In this document: positions 11,742 to 22,131 of the stretch, piece by piece
How positions within the stretch are numbered: position 1 is the stretch's first letter
How the letters are laid out: each line of letters begins with the position of its first letter
Source of the DNA: Ampelocalamus luodianensis
Lineage: Eukaryota; Streptophyta; Magnoliopsida; Poales; Poaceae
DNA length: 64,000 nt
Direction of reading: 5' to 3'
NCBI GenBank assembly: GCA_036346255.1
Contig: CM070623.1
Span: 4,320,407 to 4,384,406 of the forward strand
Position numbers and translations under genes: made by a program
The notes under the pieces: generated by a model
Seen by the model: only the letters and a program-made list of their open reading frames with translations
Told to the model about the DNA's origin: nothing
Databases searched by the model: none

Positions 11742-12309
11742 ATGGAGAACCACCAAGACGGCGAAGAAGTTGACCTGGTGGTTATCGGGGCGACTGTGCA
11801 GGCGGAGTCAGCAAAGTCCCCTCCATCCAAGAAGCATCGACTGGTAAAAGTCGGCGATAAGGGTGGTTCAAGTTCGGCTCCTCCTGCTCCTTTCGCTAAA
11901 TTTGCCGCAGACATGGCTGCGGCGGAGAAGAAAGTAGAAGCGGAGGCCTTTGCCCTTAAGCACAAGGTCCCCAAGGTTAAGGTACCCTTCTATTACGACA
12001 ACAAGTCATTCGCAGTTTTAGCTTCTCGTGGCCTCATAAGACAGCTAGAAAAGGAGAACTGGAAGAACTTTATGTCTTTTGTGAAGGAAACCGCTGCTCT
12101 GGTGGGATCTGAGGCCGAGGGAAGCAGTGCTCTTCGGGTGGTCGAGACTGATCTCGATCATCTGGGAAGTCGGGAGGAGGCGACTCTTGTTGTCCCGTGC
12201 TTCTCGACCAGAAATGGTTGAGAAGAAATCGAAGAAATCTTACATCGGGAAGGTGGCTCCTAAGTTTGAGTTAGGTCCAGTATGCGCAGGGTATGTAAAA
12301 AAAACATAA
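11742..12309 (+). pseudogene. Second coding block of Transposase_28-like gene
   Basis: A 159-codon frame: acidic, Lys/Ser-rich start with a basic PSKKHR cluster, an Ala/Glu-rich helix (ADMAAAEKKVEAEAFALKH) and a more folded-looking end. A second frame (from about 12200 to 12309) continues with similar style, suggesting a frame change near 12215. Such charged middle regions are usual downstream of the Transposase_28 domain. I recognise no catalytic motif. Confidence 0.45.
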
Positions 12310-12358
12310 GTGTAATAACTGCAGTTACTGTTTGCCTTTTACGAGTTGACTTACTTTT

Positions 12359-13104
12359 GTGTATTGTGATCTTAGCCCGACGTCTTCAACCCCCAGGGAT
12401 GCTCCGGTGGAGGAGCCCGCTGCCACTCTTTCAGCTGGCGAGGGTGTGACCGCGGTAGTAGCCGAAGAAATGGCCACTATTCCTGTGGCGGAAGAAGCTG
12501 CGGCTGCTGAGGTCGCTACGACCGCTGAGGATGTCGAAGTTGCTACGACAACCAAGGCTGTCGTAGAGACTAGAGAGGAGGCGACGGAGGCCTCGAGGGA
12601 GATACCGGAGGTCGGTGGTAGCGAGAGTGCTGACCGCCGTGCCAGCAAGGAAGTTGTCGAGGACGTTCCTTCCGACCCTCCAGGTGGTGTCCCCGTCACC
12701 GAGTTAGAGGAAGAGGAATACTTCAACTTTTGCTCTGATTTCTTTGGCCCTGACTCTATCGTAAGATCTTCGGCCTACCGATCTCGCGACGAAGTTCCAC
12801 ACCCTAGCAGCATTCCCAATTGTGGGGATATTTTTGACAACGAACGACTTGAGGGGGTCTGGTGGAAACGAGTCGAGGAGATGGATGGGCTGAAGGATCC
12901 AACACGAATAATGTCCATGTTTGCTCGGTCAAATATGAACATAAGTATTCACCGATACTTATTTGTGGTTTTTACTTCTTTCTCTTATCGTTTTTCTCCC
13001 TTGTAGAGAGCGGTGGAGCAAATCGCTACGATTTGCGAATACCATCGGCAACTTGTCAAGCCGACAAGAGAATGCAATACTCTGCGAGCAAGCGGAGGTG
13101 GTGA
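12359..13104 (+). pseudogene. Third coding block of Transposase_28-like gene
   Basis: An Ala/Glu/Val/Thr-rich, probably disordered stretch (roughly codons 10-85) leads into a more ordered part (EEEEYFNFCSDFFGPDS, later MDGLKDPTRIMSMF). An intron-like segment (about 12933-13006, ending CCCTTGTAG) separates a final piece around 13007-13104 (RAVEQIATICEYHRQLV in the alternative frame). Layout resembles unclassified grass retrotransposon proteins. Several internal microrepeats of GCTACGAC echo the hairpin arrays. Confidence 0.4.
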
Positions 13105-13202
13105 GTGTACGACTCTGCGTAATCGTTACGATTACTTGTTCGATTAAAAGAAATGTGCGGACAGTAGTCTCTGAGCTCTGGCTCAAGAGCCCGGTTTTAA
13201 AT

Positions 13203-13429
13203 AGGGGTGTTTAGCCCAAATATCGGTTCCAGCTTCTAAATTTATCCAGTTGACTAATCTCAATTTCCTCCTCTCCCATGAGGGCAAGGTTGGTATTTCT
13301 CCTCCCAAAATCACCCGGAGCCAATGAAGCCACCCTTCCCTTGCTTCTCTCCTAATGCAAATTGGGCTCATATGAAGCTGAGCTATTTTGAAGCCGCGCT
13401 CCGGAGCTTGGCCAAACGGCACCTAAGAC
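13203..13429. mobile_element. hAT-like MITE (tentative)
   Basis: The left end GGGGTGTTTAGCCCAA and the reverse complement of the right end, AGGTGCCGTTTGGCCAAG, form an imperfect terminal inverted repeat of the 'GTTTGGCC' type frequent in grass hAT-derived MITEs. Inside are paired AAGCTGAGCTATTTTGAAG-type segments. I could not find a convincing 8-bp target duplication. Confidence 0.35.
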
Positions 13430-13439
13430 GAAGCTTTGT

Positions 13440-15530
13440 AATCCAGTTTAGTTGTGGACCAGCCAAATGTTAATGAGAAAATTACTTGTTTGCCATACAA
13501 AGTTACCGGTTTTGTGATATGCTACCAAAAAATTGTTCTTTCCTCTGGTGCGATCGGATAAAATTTTGTTGTTCTCTCGTGCTACTTCCATCACCCCTGT
13601 TAGTTCAACTCACCGTTAGTACCCTAGATCTTGTCAGTTTTTAGAAATGACCAATCTACCCCTGCACGTTATCTTCTTCCTCCACCATCTTCTCTCTTTC
13701 CGACGGTGAGGTGAGCAGACAAAAGTTGGCAGTGGCGGCGTTCGAGTTCGCACTGGACCCGTCGCCCCTAGTAATCCTCTCCTCCCTCTCTCCATGAAGA
13801 ATCCACACACGCCCTTGCCTGCCCTGTCGGCGCCACGCGGGAGCGGCAGTCCCTCGTGGCAAAGAAGGGCGTGCGGCGGAGGCACAACGACCAGTGGTCG
13901 ACGCGGCCAGAGGCGTGCGCCGCCAGGTGCGCAGTGCACTGATGCCGTGGGGGAGCGTGGTGGCATCACCTGCAACAATGCTCAAATTTAGCAACCTAAT
14001 AATTTCTTGTTGGATTCAACTATCAAGTGTATGTTCCGTTCTTGGATTGGATCGGGAGGCGACGAGATGAGCTGTGATTAATAGCATGCGAACCTAAGCC
14101 ATGAGGATGAGGTCCATGGGGATGAGCAGCGGGAGGCGACTTCGCGAACCCGTCGCGCATCGCGGCCATGGCGGCGTCTTGGTCCACGCCGGTGGCGACT
14201 TGGCGACCGTGGGCGAGCTGGCGGCGGCGTCCTCGCCAGCTCAAAGTGGTCGCATAGGTGGTGGAGCTTTCAATTTGAGGATTTGATGGTGACGAATTGT
14301 GCAGAATTGCTGATCTTGACCTCCATGGTGGAGCTTCATGTTAACAGAAAGAAAGATGGAAGAAGAAGGGCAAGATTGTCTGTTCTCCTCCAACTTAATA
14401 GCCAGCTCACGGTGCAAGGACGGAAGTGACGAGAAAAGGTTGAAAAATGTGTCTCAGTGTAGATAAAAAAAAAGGGAAATGCTTTGGGCCGAACATATGA
14501 GAGACACACCCGAACGACCCATCTACCTATTAAAAGGCATCGGACTACCCACTTTCAGCAAGACAAAGCCTCGAACCTTCCTATCGCTCCCAACCACCCA
14601 TTTTACACCTGCCTGCTCCTCTCTCTCTCCAACCACAGCACACTCACGCACTACTCTTCCTCTCCCAATGTCCGTGAAAAGAACCGAGCGGGGGCAGCCA
14701 TGTCCGTGAGGGTGGCGACGCCGACGAAGACGGCTACGATGTGGCCGTACGTGGAGTACATGGTGTGGTGGGAGCGGCGGCACTGTTCCTCCCAAGCTAC
14801 CACTTCTCCCGCGATGCTGACCTCTCGCTACGCTCGCGGGCGCGTCGCGTCGTCTGGGCAGGGCTGCGCCGACTGCACCTCAGCCGCGGTGACCGGGCTC
14901 TGCCGCTTTCGCGCCTACCTGCGCCTCTGGCCACGCGTCACTGCCGCAGAGGCCATTTCCGCCGACCAAGTCCATTTGCTTCCTTTTTTTTTGTTTGATT
15001 GACATTTTTGTAGATCCTAAATGTTGCATCTGAGATGTCGCGGCCGTTGAAAATTTTTGTTGCAGACGTGATGTTGCAAGATTTTGTCCTTTTCCTGATG
15101 TTGCATCCTCTTTTTTGATATGTTGAAAATGTCAAAAAAAAATGTTGCATCATGTTTTTTGATATGTTGCGACTCGTTGAAAAAAATGTTGCGACCTGTT
15201 GAAAAAAATATTGCAACATGTTTCTTGATATGTTACGACCCGTTGAAAAATAATGTTGTGACTCAAATTCTCTCCTAATGATTCTGTTTTTTGATGCTGC
15301 TTGTGTTGCACGAGATGTTCGGGAGGAGGTTCGCTCACGAGATGGATGGCCTAAGAACATCTTCCGAAATCTGATGTTGGAGCCTGGCGTACGATGCTAG
15401 CGCTCGAATCGTACGTCCGAGCGCTACTCACGCCCTAAAAAAATGTCAAATTTTGGATGATATAGGAAACCGGTAACTTGGTCAAAATAGCTAGCTTTCT
15501 GTAAGGGAAAAAACATAATTCCAAACACCA
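13440..15530. other. GC-rich repeat region, no gene recognised
   Basis: CAAAGTTACCGGTTTTGTGA near 13500 and, inverted, AGGAAACCGGTAACTTGG near 15465 resemble eroded inverted ends of a Mutator-like element about 2 kb long. Between them are GC-rich blocks (13700-14280, 14680-14960) with meaningless long frames on both strands. Near 15388-15413 CGTACGAT and ATCGTACG form an inverted repeat. Evidence is too weak to assign boundaries. Confidence 0.3.
15020..15265. repeat. Degenerate TGTTGC/TGTTGAAAA repeat tract
   Basis: At least ten copies of TGTTGCA/TGTTGCG or TGTTGAAAAA-like motifs alternate at roughly 20-35 base spacing. The tract is non-coding. Confidence 0.6.
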
Positions 15531-15713
15531 AGCACATACATTTCTTTTCAATAAATGCACCAAATACATGAATACAATACAACTATCACCGCTTCACCGC
15601 GACTTCGAGTTACAAGTATAACGCAGACACGGAGAGACATGCTTCCATATAAATTATAACAGAGTACAACTTTTAGTTTAGCTCTCCTAGCGCGTACATA
15701 ATATAGGGAGGGT

Positions 15714-15958
15714 TCAGTAGATGCTCGAATAGAATTCTTCAATTATGATGCGAACTGCGATCGGGATCCGAACCCAGTGGCTGCCTCCATCGTGCCACGC
15801 TAAGCTGCCCAACGTGTAGTCGCCCTGAATCTTTCGCATCGCCTTGAAACTCTGCACCCTTCGCTCCTTGCTGAACACCAGCACCGATGGCTCGACGGAC
15901 ATCTCGACACCAGCAGGAGGCTGGAAGAACGCTCTGTAGGCCGCGTTAGGCTGGCCGA
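15714..15958 (-). pseudogene. Subtilisin-like protease, C-terminal exon part (distal half)
   Basis: The frame runs GQPNAAYRAFFQPPAGVEMS, then VEPSVLVFSKERRVQSF and ends SLAWHDGGSHWVRIPIAVR...FYSSIY with a stop at 15714. This is the C-terminal fibronectin-III-like domain of plant secreted subtilases. The preceding RTVTNVG of the same domain lies at 19039 onward, across an inserted solo LTR (15959-19038). A short segment appears to be missing between RVQSFK and KIQGDY. Sequence 15530-15713 is the likely 3' untranslated region. Confidence 0.9.
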
Positions 15959-16309
15959 TAACATCCTGTTTTCGGATGTCGAATAGTATCTTTTTGTTTG
16001 TCTTCTTGGTTTTCAAAACCAATTTCAAATTATTGTATAATTGCAAAATTCTCTAGTTCTGCCTCATTTCAAAATTCAGGTTTCGATTTTTCAGCTTGAA
16101 TCTCAGCTTCAATTTCAAATCCTCTCTATTTGGGCTCGGCCCACTTCTTTTCCTGAGCTCAGCGCTGAGCCACCCTGGCACGCTCGTGCCCACTCTGCCA
16201 CACCCCAGTGCGCTCACCTACTCCCTTGCCTGCTCTGTCCCATCGCCACCCGTCTCGGGACCGCGCGCCTCCGAGTCTCTCAGCGGCTCTCTCCTCCTCT
16301 CCTACGGGC

Positions 16310-16316
16310 TATAAAG
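16310..16316 (+). promoter_or_regulatory. LTR TATA box
   Basis: TATAAAG in the context CCTACGGGCTATAAAGAGC, followed within 25-40 bases by a C-rich start-site-like region. It lies where U3 should end in the solo LTR. Confidence 0.6.
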
Positions 16317-16700
16317 AGCTTGAGCAGCCCCCCTTCATCTCCTTCCCCTACCCAACTCTCTCTCTAGCTCTTGTTGCTGTGGTTTGCCCGAAGCCCCGAG
16401 CTCTAAGATCAAGCCGCCGCGCACCTCCTCTCGGTCCTCGCCGCCCCAGTGCAGCCCCCTCTTCTACCCGCGTCAATTCATGTTCCAGAGCTCCTTGAAG
16501 CAATCCCCTCACCAATTTCAGTTTTGTTTCATAGGAGCCGCCACATTTCCTCTTCTCCTTCAGTCCCGGCTGACCCCTTCACCGCTATTCTCCTTCGCCT
16601 TCAACTGCGAGCTTCCCGCGCTGTTCGCTGACCTCCTCCTGCCTCTCTCTCGGTCTTGGTGAGCTCCTCGTGCCTGGTTCTCTCTCAACCTCCTTCTTTC

Positions 16701-16970
16701 TACCACGTTGAGTAGTCAAGTTCTTCTTTTGACCACGTCGTATAGTCGAGTCCTTCTTTCGACCACGTCGTGTAGTCGAGTCCTTCGTTTGGAAATGTCA
16801 AGTAGTCGAATCCTTCCTTCGACCACGCCGAGTAGTCGAATCTTTCTTTCGACCACATTGAGTAGTCGAATCCTTCCTTCGACCACGTCGAGTAGTCGAA
16901 TCCTTTCTTTGACCACGCCGAGTAGTCGAAACCTCCTTCCGACCATGTCGTGTAGTCAAACCTCCTTCCA
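16701..16970. repeat. 30-bp minisatellite, nine units
   Basis: Nine consecutive units of exactly 30 bases, consensus GACCACGTCGAGTAGTCGAA followed by TCCTTCCTTC. Because 30 is a multiple of three, one minus-strand frame stays open and repeats a ten-residue motif like FDYSTWSKEG. I regard that frame as a by-product. Units differ at several positions, so the array is not fresh. Confidence 0.95.
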
Positions 16971-18722
16971 CCACCTAAAAACTTCCTTCTGACCACGTGA
17001 GGACGGATGAGCAGTTCTCGAAACCAAAGCTTCGGAAGCTCCGTTCTCTTCCGTTTTAACTCCAAAAATTATGAAATTTATTTCTAAATTTATCTAAATT
17101 CAAGATCTTGCTTTTAGCTCTGGTCTTATTTAATTTGGAGTTCATGTATTATTTCTTTGATATTTATTTGTTCTCCTTGCTTGTTTGTTCCTTTTTCCGG
17201 TACGTCCGTACGAGTAGAGTTCGAAGAAGCGGGAGATCTCCAGTCTGATCAAGGACGAGACTACCAAGACTGTCTTGCCTTTAGCTCAGGCGAGTCAATA
17301 CTTTGATCATTTTGAGCCTACATTTTATGCAAATTATATTCCTTTAAATTACCAAAATATGCATACTTTAATTCTTTAAGCAAATGTATGTTAAATCTTA
17401 AGGTATTTAAATACCCATTTGATGATTAATTAATTGTTATACCATTATTTGGCAATTGAATCCATTATTCCATGTCACCCTAGTAACTATGTGGTAATAA
17501 CTAGTATAGGTTTTATTTAAGCGACATGCTAGTCTTGCTTAAATACCGGGGCATTAGAATGCCCTGATCATCATTTCTTAAAACATGAAATGATTTTGGG
17601 CACTCATTGGAGGTACATGACTAAAGTATTTTGAGATAAATCTGGTTTTACTCCTCAAAACCCCAAATTGCTATTACCACATCTGGGCGGATGGTATGAT
17701 GGTGGGTGCAGATGTAGCACGAGAGTGATTGGTATGTGGTATGAACCGCCCGGATGGATTAAGAACTTAATCTTGTGATGACCTCCCATTGTAAAACATG
17801 TACAACCACAAGTCTGTAAAGTACAACTTGGTCTAGTAAAGTTATTGAACCCTAGAAGTCATCTCGCTAGAGGGGTAATGGGATAGTGCAAGCACTAGAT
17901 ACGTCCGGCTTGAATGGGACACCGAAGTAAGGTGAAGTTGCCAGTCGCTGAGATGAACATCCCGCACAACTTATGAGACCCACCGCAAGTGGGAAAAGCC
18001 CATATGGGTGAGATGACGGAAGGGCGAGATAATTTAAAAGTTCTTGTGATGATCTCTCAACTACATGACCAAGGAATCATGTGGGGCAACGAGTTGATTA
18101 TCTCTTGTGGGTACAGTGTACAACCTCTGCAGAGTATAAACTGTTTAAGCAGCCGTGCCTACGGTAAAAGGTAGATATGGAAACTTACTATAGTTAGTTC
18201 TATTTCGAAAACCTTTGTGGGTGAGATAAAAACTGGTCGGGCTGATGTAACCCTGACTTTGGTTTGTTCCTAGGTGGTCGTACCCAGTGTTGCTCCTAGG
18301 TGGTCGTACCTAGTGTTGTTAATAGTGGTCGTAGCAACAACCAAAATAATCATAGGTGGAGGTAACCTTCGCTGTATGTATTATTGCACAATTATTCTCT
18401 TTAACAAACTGCAATTTGGTTAAAATGCTAAGTGATAGGATTTACTAATATTACTAATTGAAGACATTGCTTTAGCAAATAAAAGAACCCGAGCCACCCT
18501 TGTTAAGCCTTGCATGTATATTATTGCATCTTGTGTGTTGGCTCGCGAGCACGGAAGTTGTGCTCATTCTCGCTCTTTCCCCAAACCCTTCAGACCCTAC
18601 TGATCATGGAGATTATGCCTACGACGAGGATCCCGAAGTCGATAGACAAGGCAACGATGAAGAGTAGTCTAGTCCTGTTAGTCTAGGACTCGCCTCAGTC
18701 TAGCTGGCTCGTCGGTATTTGC

Positions 18723-18750
18723 GTACGACCTTGGTTAACATTGGTCGTAC
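18723..18750 (+). other. Conserved LTR hairpin (copy in solo LTR)
   Basis: GTACGACC and GGTCGTAC pair perfectly around TTGGTTAACATT. The equivalent places in the three other LTRs of this family (22088-22131, 48998-49040, 62054-62096) keep a longer version of the stem. Confidence 0.7.
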
Positions 18751-19038
18751 ACAGGCTGTCCCAGTCGCTTGCCTGTGGAGAGATGTGCTCTATCCCTTTT
18801 GCTTCCGCTGTAGTATCCGTTGCTTTTATGTTGTAATCAGTTTGGTCTATTCGGCCCGTTTTGTAAAACTCGACCCAACACGCTCTATGTCACTATGATA
18901 TTTGTAATCTATTGAATGGTTCGGTTCACGCCATGTATGAATTGATTCAGAAATGTGTCTGTGAGTGCTATCTACTGATCCAGGGAATAGCACAGTGCTT
19001 TCACAGAGGATTTGAATTTGCGAAATCCGGGTCCGGCA

Positions 19039-19336
19039 CCGACATTGGTGACGGTGCGCACAATAGTCTCAGATGTCTTCAGACCAGGAATGGCGATCGA
19101 TGGGAGATTCAGGTCTGCTACAGATGCCTTAGGAGTTGTGCAGTTGTCGTTTACTCCCAGGCCTCCCATGCAGTTGAAGAACTTGAGGTAATCCGATGGA
19201 TCGATGTCGTATATGAGACCAGGGTCATCTGCCTTGCTTGGGTTGACAAACCCTGCTCCATAATCAAAAGGATCTGCAATCTTTGCTGTAGTTCCATCTG
19301 CTTGTATTGGGAGTCCATTGTTGTCGGTGGTAAGTG
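19039..19336 (-). pseudogene. Subtilisin-like protease, C-terminal exon part (proximal half)
   Basis: Reads ALTTDNNGLPIQADGTTAKI, DPFDYGAGFVNPSKADDPGL, YDIDPSDYLKFFNC and PSIAIPGL...RTVTNVG. These are the standard blocks between the catalytic Ser region and the fibronectin-III-like domain of plant subtilases. The exon starts after an acceptor CTTGCAG (about 19337-19343). It is interrupted at 19039 by a solo LTR; the codons continue at 15958. Reading frame across this part is intact, so the LTR insertion was probably an early disabling event. Confidence 0.92.
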
Positions 19337-19435
19337 CTGCAAGGCACACATGTTTAAGACATTAATTAGTTACCGATTTGCTCTTAATTGGTACAACAAT
19401 CATATGTGTGCAATACGGATATAGTACGTGTATAC

Positions 19436-19643
19436 CAGTTGTCATCACCGCTGATTTTAGGGCAGCAGGTGACCAGTCGGGATGCAGGGACTTGAGCAAG
19501 GCGAGCAAGGCGATAATCCTGGACACATGACGGCATGACATGGATGTTCCAGAATCAAAATGGTACAAGACACCTAGTGTTTTGTAGATAGCAATTTGTG
19601 GTGCCACTGCCAAAATGATCGCTCCAGGTGCAGCAATACCAGG
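19436..19643 (-). pseudogene. Subtilisin-like protease, catalytic-serine exon
   Basis: Starts after an AACAACAG acceptor with PGIAAPGA and includes FDSGTSMSCRHVSRI. The nucleophile serine in GTS is present, but the usual CPH is CRH and the normal VSGIVALL is altered. It ends LHPDWSPAALKSAVMTT at a GTATAC donor. Upstream of the serine, normal codons are replaced or shifted, indicating decay. It acted in the cell wall or apoplast in the ancestral protein, judging from the family. Confidence 0.9.
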
Positions 19644-20279
19644 CTGTTGTTTAAGAATTAAGAGCACAAAACGTTAGTCAATTAACGTTTAACCAATTGA
19701 TGGCTGAAGAAGTGAAAAGGAACAGAAATCCATTGATTGAGTCAGCCAGAGTTCCATTATTTTTTGTTCGTTAAATTTATATACAGTGTATTCTCGAGCT
19801 GTCCAATCAAATGTGAGATTAATCACGTTATTTCTCTTTCCATTGAACAGATAATGCAGGACAAAGTTACACAGTAGCACTAAGCGCTCAACTGGGGATT
19901 TTAGCTTCACATATGCCCAGGGTTTTCAGAACAGGATCCGCCCCTAAAACCGCTAAAAGGGTGGTTCTGGTTTTACAGGTGGTTTCCACCGTGAATTAAC
20001 TTCAGGACGAAAACCGAAAAATATGCATACGGAGACATGTACTATCACTCATCATCAAATGTGTCTCAAGATTGATACAAACTTTCAAAATGCAAACCAC
20101 GATCTCATTCTCTAATAATTGAATATCCCATGCACAAATCTTGCGGCACTTTTAGTGGCATTTTTAGAAAATTGACCGGTTCTTTTTGTCTATATTTTGA
20201 ATGTTTTTTTTTCAATATTTGATATTTGGGCCATATCTAATAAGTAATGAATATCCCATACACAAACTCCCACGCTTAC

Positions 20280-20385
20280 CTTAAGAACCCCAGGATAGAT
20301 GGGGCTAGGCCCTCTAGATGAGAATGTTGCAACCTTTGGGACACGAACTCCACTTCCAGACGTTGTTTGAGGCAAAAATATCTTT
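20280..20385 (-). pseudogene. Subtilisin-like protease exon (VAxFSSRGPS block)
   Basis: Reads TTSGSGVRVPKVATFSSRGP followed by SPIYPGVLK, then a GTAAGC donor at about 20279. This block precedes the catalytic Ser exon in plant subtilases. Its upstream side is cut at 20386 by an LTR; the next upstream coding part lies at 26195-26445. Confidence 0.88.
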
Positions 20386-20601
20386 TGTCGGATCCGGATT
20401 TCGCAAATCCAAATTCTCTGTGAAAACACTGTGCTATTCACTAGATCAGTAGATAGCACTCACAGATACGTTGCTGAATCATTTTATACATGGCGTGAAC
20501 TAAATAATTCAATATATTACAAACATGTCAGTAACATTGACCGCGTCGGGTCGAGTTTTACAATAAGGGCTGAACAGGCCAAACTGATTTCATTACATAA
20601 A

Positions 20602-22003
20602 GGAATAAGTCCAGTTTACTCCCTCCAGCTATCAGAAAAGTCTGGTTTACCCCCTGAACTTCAAAACCGGTTATTTAACCCCCTAAACTTGCAAAATTCG
20701 TTCAATAAACCCCTCGGGCCGGTTTGAAGGGCTGGTTTTGCACATGTGGCCTCTCATTTGTCCCAGTCAACAAGTGGGTCCCATTGGACAGTGGCTTGGC
20801 TCACGGCCACAGTGCGTGGACCGAGCCCACATGCACTGTCCGCTTGCACTTGTCTGAGCTCAGGCAAACAGAGCAGGGGAGGCTCTCGGGTGGCTTGCGG
20901 CTCTGGCTTGCCAGTGGCGGAGGAAGGCACGACGACGTCGGCCAGTGGGAGAAATGGGACCCCCACGAGGGTGGTGGTCCCACGGGTGGCGGTGGCGGTG
21001 CCGAAAACGCATGGCAGCGGCGGTGCATGGCCACGCGTGGCGCCGGCGGTGGGTGGAGCTCTGGGGAAACCGCCGTGGGCATGAGCTGTGCATATGCACG
21101 GGGAAACTAGACAGGAGGTCGCGGAAGCTTGGGGCGGCCGTGGTGGCGGGGCGGCGGTGGCCGGGGGTAGAGAAGAAGTCCGGCGGCGAGGGAGCTCCAC
21201 GGTGGTGGAGAAGAAGAAGGGGGTGGGGAGGCTTCCTTGAGTCCTGGGATGGTGACAAGTGTGTGGGGGAGGCTTCCTTGACCAGAGGCGCGGTGGGCCA
21301 AGCGACGGGGGCTGACTGGGCCGCAGCGGGAACGGCGGGCCAGTGGAGGCCGAAGGCCAAGCCTCGGGGCCGAACGAGCCGGGGAGGAGCCGAGCCAGGA
21401 GCGTAGTGGCGGCGGGAGACCAAGCGCTGGCGGCAACGCCAAGCTAGGCAGAGCAGGCCAAAGGCGGCACCGGTGACCAGACCGACGGCCAAGGGAGGCC
21501 CGGGAGAAGAGGTATGCACAGCGGAGGCACACACGCACGCGAACGCTAGCGGAGGCGCCGGTGGCTGCGCCATAGGAAGGCGCGGGAGAAGCGGCGGAGG
21601 CGACACAGGGAGCCAGGGCAGAGCACGACGCGGGCCATAGGAGGAGCGCCGTGAGGAGGTGCGGCCCGAGCAAGTTTTGGAAGGAGGAGCCAGGGAAGTA
21701 GAGAGGAAGAGTGAGTTTGGGGATTGGGATGAAGAAAGGGAGCAAGAAGATGTGCCTGTGTGTTTCAGCCATGAGGGGATAAGCCAGGGAGAGCAAGGGG
21801 AGAGGTGGAGTGAAGAGAGAGGGTGATGTGAAAGTCCATGTGTCAAAAATATGTGCCACATCAGCAAAACCGCTTCTTCAAGCCGGCATGAGGTGTGTAT
21901 TGACCAAATTTTGCAAATTTAGGGGGTTAAATAACCAGTTTTGAAGTTCAGGGGGTAAACCAGACTTTTCTGATAGTTGGAGGGAGTAAACTGGACTTAT
22001 TCC
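20602..22003. mobile_element. Mutator-like (Pack-MULE-type) element with 9-bp target duplication
   Basis: The 9-base duplication TTACATAAA (20593-20601 and 22004-22012) flanks terminal inverted repeats of about 110 bases that start GGAATAAGTCCAGTTTACTC and differ at only a few positions. Nine-base duplications with long inverted repeats define Mutator-like elements. The 1.2-kb interior (20720-21850) is very GC-rich compared with the AT-rich ends. It lacks transposase motifs and shows long frames on both strands with Pro/Ala/Arg/Gly bias. This is the look of a Pack-MULE carrying captured genic DNA, but I cannot name the donor gene. It sits inside an LTR; the uninterrupted site can be seen at about 61965. 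Confidence 0.9.
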
Positions 22004-22087
22004 TTACATAAAAGCAGCAGAAACTACAGCAAAAGAAAAGGGGGGTAGAGCACATCTCTCCACAGGCAAGCGACTGGGGTAACCTAT

Positions 22088-22131
22088 GTACGACTGATAT
22101 TAACCAAGGACTTGGATAATATCGGTTGTAC
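22088..22131 (+). other. Conserved LTR hairpin (copy 2)
   Basis: GTACGACTGATATTA pairs with TAATATCGGTTGTAC around CCAAGGACTTGGA. Two of the pairs are G-U wobbles, so the RNA stem is kept. Confidence 0.65.

Larger units (their letters stand above)
9281..13200 (+). mobile_element. Decayed 'putative gypsy type transposon' (Transposase_28-like) element
   Basis: It starts TGTCGGTGTTTTAGAACCG, a common start of grass LTRs, and includes GACACGGGGATTTTTTATACAGGTTCGGGCC, often seen near termini of such elements. A TATA box at 10426 precedes a gene related to Pfam Transposase_28 (PF04195), and further exons extend to about 13100. Two arrays of palindromic 29-bp repeats flank the first coding block. 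The right boundary is not visible. No reverse transcriptase is present, so it would be non-autonomous. Confidence 0.45.
15959..19038 (+). repeat. Solo LTR (Tekay-like gypsy) inside subtilase exon
   Basis: About 3.08 kb. Left flank GCTGGCCGA and right flank CCGACATTGGTGAC rejoin to the subtilase sequence around CCGAC, which is therefore the target duplication (the left copy and LTR start are eroded: TAACATCC instead of TGTAACATCC). The right end ...CCGGGTCCGGCA matches LTR ends at 20386, 48710 and 61765 (TGTCGGACCCGG on the minus strand). It contains U3 (15959-16310), a TATA box, a 30-bp minisatellite and a conserved hairpin. No internal region remains, so unequal recombination has removed it. 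Confidence 0.85.

Noticed and set aside
16700..17065. Minus-strand frame with repeated FDYSTWSKEG motif
   Set aside because: Produced by a 30-base minisatellite in an LTR; the period is a multiple of three, so an open repeating frame is automatic.
20860..21867. Open frame of 335 codons on the minus strand inside the Mutator-like element
   Set aside because: Very GC-rich sequence with equally long frames in other phases and on the other strand; translation is low-complexity Pro/Ser/Arg with no domain. I do not call it a gene.
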